Source: Leptolinea sp. UBA4782 (GTDB lineage: Bacteria; Chloroflexota; Anaerolineae; Anaerolineales; Anaerolineaceae). From it: a stretch of 10,207 nucleotides of DNA. Within the stretch, counting starts at the first letter, position 1; the number at the start of each line of letters is the position of its first letter. The stretch covers positions 29,214-39,420 of the forward strand of contig DHHC01000048.1 of assembly GCA_002403095.1 (NCBI GenBank). The letters are read 5' to 3'. A model generated the notes under the pieces. That model ran no database searches. It was not told where the DNA came from and was given only the letters and a program-made list of their open reading frames with translations. The translations under genes were made by a program, and so were the position numbers. Below are positions 4,916-10,207 of this stretch, in pieces.

Positions 4916-6082
4916 TTACACAAACTCCCGGAATACCCGGTTCCCCAACAGGTGTCCGCGCCGGGTAAGCCGCAGGCTGCCGTCTTTCCACTCCAGTAAT
5001 CCCTGGTTTGTCAGTCGATTGATCTGTTTTGGGTACACATCACTTATTCCAGCGCCGAACCGCCTTGCAAAATCCACATCACCTACGCCTTGCTCCAGCA
5101 GGCGCAAGCCAAGCATCATAGTCTCGTTCATCTCAGTACGCTTGTCAATTGCCTGGCTGCTTTCAATCGCATTACTGAATGGAAACTGCATCCTTGGCTC
5201 TCCTGCCATTGCCTGGATGTAGCACGCAATATCCGCAGCATTATTGTAGCGGTACCCTGCAGCGCAGCCATGCGCTCCAGCTCCGATACCCAGATAAGGC
5301 AGGTTCAACCAGTATTGCAGGTTGTGAATGCAAGCCTGGTCTTTTCCTTCTCTTTCAGCTGCCCAATTGGACACCTCATAATGGCTATACCCGCCTGAGG
5401 CCAGCATCTCTTCTGCCAGCTGGTACATATCTGCAGAAATATCATCATCAAGAGGGATGACCTTGCCTGCCTCTACCTGTCTGTGCAATGGGGTGCCTTC
5501 TTCGATGGTCAGGGCATACAGCGACAGGTGTTCGGGATCCAGTTTTACTGCTTGTTCCAGGCTGTCTGCCCAGCTGTCAACCGTCTGCCCCGGTAAGCCA
5601 AAAATCAGGTCGAGATTGATGTTCATAAATCCCGCTGACCTGGCCATTTCGAATGCATCGACTGCTTCCCGGCTGGAGTGGATCCTTTCCAGGAATTGCA
5701 GTTCAACATCCTTGAAGGATTGCACCCCGAAACTGATGCGGTTGATACCCGCTGCCTGGTACCCCTGCAGCTTTTCCAGATTGACTGTTCCAGGATTAGC
5801 CTCCAGGCTGATCTCTGCACCAGGAAGGAGGGTAAAGTTCTTGCTAACTGAAGCCAGGATCTTTCCTGCCTGTGCAGGGCTGAGCAATGATGGGGTGCCT
5901 CCGCCAAAGAAGACAGTATGAACCAGGAGTTCCTCTGCTGCAGATGCTCCAACCTGTTCAATTTCTTTCACCAGGCTGTCCACATAAGCTGGAATAGAAG
6001 ATTGCATACCAGCCCGGGTAAAAAAGTCGCAATAGCCGCAACGCTTTTGGCAAAACGGGAAATGGATGTACATACTGAACAC
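4916..6082 (-). CDS. hemW: Radical SAM heme chaperone HemW
   Basis: HemW binds heme and a [4Fe-4S] cluster and helps insert heme into target proteins. The radical SAM cluster motif is Cys11-x3-Cys15-x2-Cys18 followed by DFF. The fourth Cys found in true anaerobic coproporphyrinogen oxidase (HemN, CX3CX2CXC) is absent, which marks HemW. GGGTPS (60-65), EANPGT (94-99), SFGVQSF (117-123) and GLPGQT (162-167) follow the family order, and the HemN-type C-terminal domain covers the last third (LGIGAGAHG at 264-272). At 388 residues the length is normal. The start is either GTG at 6082 or ATG at 6073. TATAAT lies 6 nt upstream of the GTG, so the GTG may be the first transcribed codon. No Shine-Dalgarno precedes either start. 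It is often misnamed coproporphyrinogen III oxidase. Confidence 0.93.
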   Translation of the reverse strand: MFSMYIHFPFCQKRCGYCDFFTRAGMQSSIPAYVDSLVKEIEQVGASAAEELLVHTVFFGGGTPSLLSPAQAGKILASVSKNFTLLPGAEISLEANPGTVNLEKLQGYQAAGINRISFGVQSFKDVELQFLERIHSSREAVDAFEMARSAGFMNINLDLIFGLPGQTVDSWADSLEQAVKLDPEHLSLYALTIEEGTPLHRQVEAGKVIPLDDDISADMYQLAEEMLASGGYSHYEVSNWAAEREGKDQACIHNLQYWLNLPYLGIGAGAHGCAAGYRYNNAADIACYIQAMAGEPRMQFPFSNAIESSQAIDKRTEMNETMMLGLRLLEQGVGDVDFARRFGAGISDVYPKQINRLTNQGLLEWKDGSLRLTRRGHLLGNRVFREFV

Positions 6083-6088
6083 AGGTTG

Positions 6089-6094
6089 ATTATA
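6089..6094 (-). promoter_or_regulatory. -10 box of hemW, leaderless geometry
   Basis: On the minus strand a perfect TATAAT (6094-6089), preceded by TGGG, lies 6 nt before GTG at 6082 and 15 nt before ATG at 6073. No good -35 is visible. If the GTG is used, the mRNA is leaderless; if the ATG is used, the leader is about 9 nt. It repeats the geometry seen upstream of 3727 and 3855. Confidence 0.55.
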
Positions 6095-6124
6095 CCCATG
6101 TGAACCGAAGCGGCGGAACCAGCC

Positions 6125-6157
6125 TTGACAGGATTAGGTTACCTGCTATGGTATAAT
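6125..6157 (+). promoter_or_regulatory. Promoter of the LysM protein gene
   Basis: A consensus TTGACA (6125-6130) precedes two overlapping -10 candidates: TATGGT (6147-6152, 16-nt spacer) and a perfect extended TGG-TATAAT (6149-6157, spacer 21). The TGGTATAAT string is identical to that upstream of the L,D-transpeptidase. The start point would lie at about 6159-6165, giving a leader of roughly 30 nt. Confidence 0.6.
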
Positions 6158-6168
6158 TTTTGACCAGC

Positions 6169-6184
6169 CGGGTGTATTTACCCG
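6169..6184 (+). promoter_or_regulatory. Small hairpin in the LysM gene leader
   Basis: CGGGT (6169-6173) and ACCCG (6180-6184) form a perfect 5-bp stem with a GTATTT loop, followed by six A residues and then the ATG at 6195. No Shine-Dalgarno lies between hairpin and start. It may simply be fortuitous, or it may position the ribosome on an A-rich unstructured site. Confidence 0.3.
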
Positions 6185-6194
6185 AAAAAACATT

Positions 6195-7343
6195 ATGACA
6201 CTAGATCCCAATAAACCTTCCACGAAAACCTGCCCAACTTGCGGCTCTAAAGTGAGTGAAAGCGCTTCACGCTGCCAGGTCTGCGGGCATACCTTCGCCA
6301 AAGCTTCGTCAACCGGAAAAGAAAACAAGTCCATCCAGGGTCCGCGCCTGCCAGAGATCACCCTTAACCTGCCCATTGCCATCGGGCTGGTGGTCCTGCT
6401 GGTCGGCATCGGCGCCGCGGTAGTTTTCGGTGTCCTGCGCAGCAGCGGCCGGGTGGTAGAACCAACCGTTACACCCACCATCACCACCACGCCAACCCAA
6501 ACGCAGACTGCGCAGCCAACCATGACAGCATCCCCGCTGCCTACTTTCACTCCCCTGCCGCCGGTTGAATACACCATCAAAGCCAATGACTACTGCAGCA
6601 CCATTGCCGCTTTCTTCAATGTCTCCCTGCAAAGTATTGTGCTGCTTAACAACCTGCCTCCGGATTGCGGAGTCCTGTCTGTTGGGCAAACGCTGCTTAT
6701 CCCGCAGCCTACTCCCACCGCATCACCCCAGCCCACCAGCACCCTGAGCGGCGCAGAAGCAACCGATGCTGCCTGCCAGAAGGTGGAATACATGGTTACC
6801 GAAAATGACACCCTGAGCGGGATTGCGGCAGCCTACAATGTCAGCGCCGAGGTGATCAAAGAATATAACGGGCTCACCGGTGATACAGTGTTTTCCGGCC
6901 GTCCGTTGATCATCCCGTTATGCGAACGCAACCCAACCCCCGGCCCTACCCCAACCGCCACCCCGCCACCGCCTTACCTGGCGCCCAACTTGCTCCTGCC
7001 CGCTGACGGAACCTCTTTCACCAGCGCAAGCGACACCATCACGTTGCAGTGGGCGGCAGTCGGCACCCTGCGAGACAACGAAGCCTACCAGGTTACCATT
7101 GAAGATGTAACTGCCGGGACAGGCGTAAGGCTGGTGCAATATGAGACCGATACCAGCTTCATAGTACCCGCCAGCATGCGGCCATCAGATAGCGTTCCGC
7201 ATGTGTTCCGCTGGACTGTGCAGCCAGTCCGCCAAACCGGCACAGACAAATCCGGTGAAGCCATTTGGGGATCGGCTGGAGCAGTAAGCAATGCCAGAGT
7301 ATTCAGCTGGTGGACCGCCGGGGCATCCACACCGCAACCATAA
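6195..7343 (+). CDS. Zinc-ribbon, single-pass membrane protein with two LysM domains, 382 aa
   Basis: Domain order: a zinc ribbon (CPTC at 13-16, CQVC at 27-30), a transmembrane helix (59-81), a Thr/Pro linker (about 86-122), LysM 1 (124-170), a Thr/Pro linker, LysM 2 (196-242, ENDTLSGIAAAYNVS), another Pro-rich linker (246-260), and a beta-rich Ig/FN3-like C-terminal domain (about 262-375). LysM modules bind the GlcNAc-containing glycan of peptidoglycan. The helix therefore probably tethers cytoplasmic zinc ribbons to a wall-binding outer part. Extra Cys residues (134/158 inside LysM 1, 194/243 flanking LysM 2) could form disulfides. No catalytic domain is seen, so a structural or adaptor role is likeliest. 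There is no Shine-Dalgarno; the start follows a 5-bp hairpin. The gene is divergent from hemW and shares its wall theme with the L,D-transpeptidase. The architecture is certain, the role inferred. Confidence 0.9.
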   Translation: MTLDPNKPSTKTCPTCGSKVSESASRCQVCGHTFAKASSTGKENKSIQGPRLPEITLNLPIAIGLVVLLVGIGAAVVFGVLRSSGRVVEPTVTPTITTTPTQTQTAQPTMTASPLPTFTPLPPVEYTIKANDYCSTIAAFFNVSLQSIVLLNNLPPDCGVLSVGQTLLIPQPTPTASPQPTSTLSGAEATDAACQKVEYMVTENDTLSGIAAAYNVSAEVIKEYNGLTGDTVFSGRPLIIPLCERNPTPGPTPTATPPPPYLAPNLLLPADGTSFTSASDTITLQWAAVGTLRDNEAYQVTIEDVTAGTGVRLVQYETDTSFIVPASMRPSDSVPHVFRWTVQPVRQTGTDKSGEAIWGSAGAVSNARVFSWWTAGASTPQP

Positions 7344-7365
7344 AGAATAGCCTTTTCCTGACCAG

Positions 7366-7398
7366 TACTCCCCTTCCAGAACGGCTGAAAGGGGAGTA
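7366..7398 (+). terminator. Strong hairpin between the LysM gene and ygiQ
   Basis: TACTCCCCTT (7366-7375) and AAGGGGAGTA (7389-7398) form a perfect 10-bp stem around a 13-nt loop that can itself add CAG/CTG pairs. Only a weak TTATTGT tail follows. It may terminate or attenuate transcription from the LysM gene 23 nt upstream. Its 3' arm contains AAGGGGAG, but 15 nt from the ygiQ ATG, too far for a normal Shine-Dalgarno. TATTAT (7397-7402) at its edge could be a -10 box for ygiQ. Confidence 0.5.
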
Positions 7399-7411
7399 TT
7401 ATTGTCCTATT

Positions 7412-9097
7412 ATGTTTCTGCCGACCACCCGTTCTGAAATGGACCAGCTAGGTTGGGATGCCTGCGATGTCATCCTGGTCAGCGGTGATTCCTACATCGA
7501 CAGCCCTTTCATCGGCGCGGCTGTGATCGGGAAGGTCTTGCAGAATGCCGGGTACCGGGTGGGAATCATCGCCCAGCCGGATGTCCATTCCGCGGATGAC
7601 ATCACCCGCCTGGGTGAACCGCTCCTGTTCTGGGGGGTTACTGGTGGCTGCATCGACTCGATGGTAGCCAATTACACCGCCACCCTGAAGAAACGGCGAA
7701 ACGATGACTACACCCCTGGCGGAGTGAATGACCGCCGGCCTGACCGGGCTGTGATTGTGTACACCAACCTCATCCGGCGCTTTTTTAAAGCCACCCGCCC
7801 AATCGTACTGGGGGGGATCGAAGCCAGCCTGCGCCGCGTCACCCACTACGATTACTGGAGCGACCGCCTGCGTGCACCCATCCTGTTTGATTCCAAGGCA
7901 GATTACCTGCTGTATGGTATGGCTGAACAAAGCATCCTGGAATTTGCCAACCGGCTGCATGATGGGCTGGACGTAGAGGATATGCGCGGCCTGTGCTGCC
8001 TGGCAAAAGCCGCACCGGAAGGCTACCTTACCCTGCCGTCATTTGAAGAATGTGTAAATGATCCTGAAACCTTTACACGCATGTTTCACACCTTCTATGT
8101 GAACAATGATCCCATCACTGCCAGAGGCCTGGTGCAGCAGAAAGGCGACCGGTACCTGGTGCATAATCCGCCTGCTCCGTACCCGGATACAACAGCGATG
8201 GATGGATTTCACAAGCTGGAATACACCCGCGACCAGCATCCATATTATGCTGCCAGAGGTGAGGTGAAAGCATTGGAAACCATCCGCTTTGCTGTTTCAA
8301 CCCATAGGGGCTGCTACGGCGAGTGTAATTTCTGTTCCATTGCGGTCCATGAAGGACGCACGGTCCGCTGGCGCAGCCAGGAATCGATACTGCGGGAGAT
8401 TAAACAACTCACCCTGCATCCGGAATTCAAAGGGTACATCCAGGATGTGGGCGGACCTACTGCGAACATGTACGGATTTGAATGCAGCAAGAAACTGCTG
8501 AAGGGCTGCTGTGATGATAAACGTTGCCTGCACCCGGATATCTGCCATGTAATGAAAGTTGACCACACTCCTCAAGTCAATCTCTTGCGGGAGATCCGTA
8601 AGATAAAAGGCATCAAGAAGGTGTTTGTGGCATCCGGCATCCGCTATGACATGGTGCTGCACGACAAAAAATCAGGCCAGGAATACCTGGAAGAGATCGC
8701 CAATCACCATGTTTCCGGGCAGCTGAAAGTTGCCCCTGAGCATACCGATCCAAAAGTGCTGGGCCTGATGGGAAAACCCGGCAATGCCAGCCTGCTCGAA
8801 TTCAAACGCAGGTTTGACACCGCCAGCGCTCAGGCGGGCAAGAAACAGTTCCTGACGTATTACTTCATTGCAGCTTACCCGGGCTGCTCAGACCGTGAAA
8901 TGCATGCGCTGCGCAATTTCACCAGCCAAAAGCTGCACATCCACCCAGAGCAGGTGCAGGTATTTACCCCCCTCCCTTCGACCTATGCAAGCGTGATGTA
9001 TTACACCGAAAAGAATCCATTTACGGGAGAAAGACTGTTTGTCGAAAAGTCCCTCTCCCGTAAAGCCCGCCAAAAGCAAATAGTAACCGCTAAATAA
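7412..9097 (+). CDS. ygiQ: YgiQ-family radical SAM protein, 561 aa
   Basis: YgiQ proteins are widespread radical SAM enzymes whose reaction is not established. The N-terminus FLPTTRSEMDQLGWDACDVI aligns with E. coli YgiQ (as I remember it) from its own FLP residues, and VGIIAQPD and GGIEASLRR follow as expected. The radical SAM cluster motif is Cys301-x3-Cys305-x2-Cys308 (GCYGECNFCS). DVGGPTANMYG (345-355), a Cys-rich stretch (366-378) and LKVAPEHT (438-445) are further family signatures. The start at 7412 is chosen because the frame upstream, open to 7265, overlaps the LysM gene and has no family similarity. At 561 residues it lacks the long basic C-terminal tail of the E. coli protein. There is no Shine-Dalgarno at normal spacing. 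It lies 68 nt behind the LysM gene and 7 nt from the convergent trxB stop. Family assignment is firm. Confidence 0.93.
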   Translation: MFLPTTRSEMDQLGWDACDVILVSGDSYIDSPFIGAAVIGKVLQNAGYRVGIIAQPDVHSADDITRLGEPLLFWGVTGGCIDSMVANYTATLKKRRNDDYTPGGVNDRRPDRAVIVYTNLIRRFFKATRPIVLGGIEASLRRVTHYDYWSDRLRAPILFDSKADYLLYGMAEQSILEFANRLHDGLDVEDMRGLCCLAKAAPEGYLTLPSFEECVNDPETFTRMFHTFYVNNDPITARGLVQQKGDRYLVHNPPAPYPDTTAMDGFHKLEYTRDQHPYYAARGEVKALETIRFAVSTHRGCYGECNFCSIAVHEGRTVRWRSQESILREIKQLTLHPEFKGYIQDVGGPTANMYGFECSKKLLKGCCDDKRCLHPDICHVMKVDHTPQVNLLREIRKIKGIKKVFVASGIRYDMVLHDKKSGQEYLEEIANHHVSGQLKVAPEHTDPKVLGLMGKPGNASLLEFKRRFDTASAQAGKKQFLTYYFIAAYPGCSDREMHALRNFTSQKLHIHPEQVQVFTPLPSTYASVMYYTEKNPFTGERLFVEKSLSRKARQKQIVTAK

Positions 9098-9104
9098 GCT
9101 TTGC

Positions 9105-10076
9105 TTACTCTTCTGCTTCCAGGAACCTGGTTGCCTGGATGGCTGCAGCTGCCCCCATACCTGCTGAAGTGACCACCTGGCGGAAGTGCGGGTCAGCCAC
9201 TTCTCCCGCAGCATACACGCCTGGAACAGTGGTTTGCATCAGGGAATCAACCACAATGCACCCTTTGGCATCAATTTCCAGTTGTCCATTGAACAGGCTG
9301 GAGTTTGGGGTATGCCCGACAAAGACAAAAACTCCATCGGTGTCATGCTGCCGGGTCTCACCGCTGACGATATCCTTCAAGATGACCGACTTAACCGCAT
9401 CGTCACCAATGATTTCTGTTACCACAGTATTCCAGAAAAACTTGATTTTCGGGTTTTCCTTTGCCCGTTTTTGCAGGATGGCTCCTGCCCGAAGCTCATC
9501 CCTGCGGTGCACAATCGTCACCGAATTCGCAAACCGGGTCAGGAAAATAGCTTCTTCAACCGCGCTGTCGCCTCCCCCAACCACCAGGATATCCTTGTTC
9601 TTGAAGAACCAGCCGTCACAGGTACCGCAATAAGACACACCTTTGCCGGTTAAATCTTTCTCTCCCGGAACATTTAATGGATTGGACTGGGCGCCTGTGG
9701 CAATGATCAGTGACCAGGCCTTGTAATTCGTCCCGCTGTCCGTGGCGACTTTAAACGGCCGGCTGGAAAGGTCCACCGAGGTCGCAGAACCAAATTCCAC
9801 CCTGGCCCCAAAGTGTTCGGCCTGCTGTTGGAACAACTCTCCCAGCGACGTACCGCCCACCCCATCCGGGAAACCCGGGTAATTCTCGATTGTATGGGTC
9901 AAGGCCGCCTGGCCTCCAAGCTGCATCCCGGTCAAAACCACCGGTTCCAACTCTGCCCGGGCTGCGTACAATGCTGCAGCCATTCCAGCCGGGCCAGCCC
10001 CCAGGATAAGCAACTTAACTTCTTTCTCAACTGCTTCACGATTCTTGCTACCAAAACCAGATAAACTAAATTCCAT
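9105..10076 (-). CDS. trxB: Thioredoxin reductase (NADPH, FAD)
   Basis: The enzyme passes electrons from NADPH through FAD and a Cys pair to thioredoxin in the cytoplasm. FAD-binding GAGPAG is at 26-31, the redox-active CGTC at 150-153 (followed by DG), the second dinucleotide fold GGGDSA at 167-172, and the NADPH-phosphate-binding HRRDELRA at 190-197. The FAD-ribityl motif GEVADPHFRQ is at 291-300. All catalytic features of the low-molecular-weight class are intact, and 323 residues is typical. About 19 residues precede the flavoprotein core, slightly longer than in many homologues. The start is supported by GGAGA (complement of 10081-10085) 4 nt upstream. It follows an aminotransferase gene by 17 nt and is probably in its operon. 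No thioredoxin gene is seen in the window. Confidence 0.92.
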   Translation of the reverse strand: MEFSLSGFGSKNREAVEKEVKLLILGAGPAGMAAALYAARAELEPVVLTGMQLGGQAALTHTIENYPGFPDGVGGTSLGELFQQQAEHFGARVEFGSATSVDLSSRPFKVATDSGTNYKAWSLIIATGAQSNPLNVPGEKDLTGKGVSYCGTCDGWFFKNKDILVVGGGDSAVEEAIFLTRFANSVTIVHRRDELRAGAILQKRAKENPKIKFFWNTVVTEIIGDDAVKSVILKDIVSGETRQHDTDGVFVFVGHTPNSSLFNGQLEIDAKGCIVVDSLMQTTVPGVYAAGEVADPHFRQVVTSAGMGAAAAIQATRFLEAEE

Positions 10077-10093
10077 GATCTCTCCAAGTCAAT

Positions 10094-10207
10094 TTATTCG
10101 TTAACCGCTGCGTCCGTTATCTCAAGCCCTTTATCGATTATGCTGAACCCTTCAGCCAGCTGCTCAGGCGTGATGATCAGCGGCGGGATTATTAAAACAA
10201 TGTTCCA
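10094..10207 (-). CDS. C-terminal end of a class-III (PLP) aminotransferase, partial
   Basis: Only the last 37 codons and the TAA (10094-10096) are in the window; the rest lies beyond the right edge. The readable end contains NIVLIIPPLIITPEQLAEGF and then IIDKGLEITD. This matches the typical end of class-III aminotransferases such as acetylornithine, GABA or 4-aminobutyrate-type enzymes (pattern: R/N-x-hydrophobic-PPL-I/V-I-T-x-E-Q, then a final helix). The substrate cannot be deduced from this part. Its stop is 17 nt before the trxB ATG on the same strand, so the two are probably co-transcribed, with no terminator between. Confidence 0.75.
   Translation of the reverse strand, partial: WNIVLIIPPLIITPEQLAEGFSIIDKGLEITDAAVNE

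Noticed and set aside
5457..5921. 154-codon plus-strand frame inside hemW
   Set aside because: It is antisense to conserved HemW motifs, has no Shine-Dalgarno and shows no recognisable domain.
4916..6082. Anaerobic coproporphyrinogen III oxidase (HemN)
   Set aside because: The motif is CX3CX2C followed by DF; the extra Cys of HemN is missing, so HemW is the right call.
6146..6586. 146-codon minus-strand frame over the LysM gene
   Set aside because: It is a by-product of the Thr/Pro-rich coding strand (Val/Gly-rich complement) and covers the promoter of the LysM gene.
7265..7411. 49-codon upstream extension of ygiQ
   Set aside because: It overlaps the end of the LysM gene in another frame and runs through the hairpin at 7366-7398. 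Family similarity begins at the ATG at 7412.
9139..9633. 164-codon plus-strand frame inside trxB
   Set aside because: It is antisense to the intact redox and nucleotide-binding motifs of thioredoxin reductase.

Overview
This window looks like chromosomal DNA from an environmental bacterium, most likely of the Chloroflexota (Anaerolineae-like). That placement is inferred from the kinds of protein present: zinc-ribbon/membrane/Thr-Pro-linker/LysM proteins, a Tat-exported L,D-transpeptidase, small multi-pass membrane proteins and a short YgiQ. There is no rRNA or tRNA to confirm it. Most of the window is fairly GC-rich (hand count 37/60 in 4261-4320). One block at about 1995-3800 is much more AT-rich (17/60 GC in 2101-2160, 22/60 in 2641-2700).

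Layout. Bases 1-338 hold no gene. They contain two identical 27-bp repeats that can fold as hairpins, a terminator-like stem between them, and a 105-bp imperfect palindrome that resembles a MITE or REP element. A small two-helix membrane protein follows (339-536, +), then a tandem bidirectional terminator. Next come a membrane-anchored zinc-ribbon protein (653-1378, -) and a four-helix membrane protein (1590-1985, +). The AT-rich block is a Type II restriction-modification cassette: endonuclease (1995-2753, -) preceded in its operon by an amino-methyltransferase (2771-3727, -). Divergent from the methyltransferase is a Tat-signal L,D-transpeptidase (3855-4907, +). It converges on hemW, the heme chaperone (4916-6082, -). 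Divergent from hemW is a zinc-ribbon/membrane/double-LysM protein (6195-7343, +), followed by a YgiQ-family radical SAM protein (7412-9097, +). This converges on a thioredoxin reductase (9105-10076, -), which lies just downstream of the C-terminus of a class-III aminotransferase cut by the window edge (10094-10207, -).

How it fits together. The methyltransferase and endonuclease form a self-contained defence cassette that looks horizontally acquired. The L,D-transpeptidase (peptidoglycan cross-linking) and the LysM protein (peptidoglycan binding) are both cell-wall proteins and sit on either side of hemW. The rest is housekeeping.

Most notable signals. (1) Three genes (methyltransferase, L,D-transpeptidase, hemW) have a good -10 box only 6-7 nt before the start codon and no Shine-Dalgarno sequence, which predicts leaderless mRNAs; two of them fire divergently from one 127-nt spacer. 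(2) All three convergent gene pairs are separated by only 7-9 nt, with no terminator. (3) There is a repeat cluster at the left edge. I found no complex multi-gene novel system; the defence content is one simple restriction-modification pair of unknown specificity.
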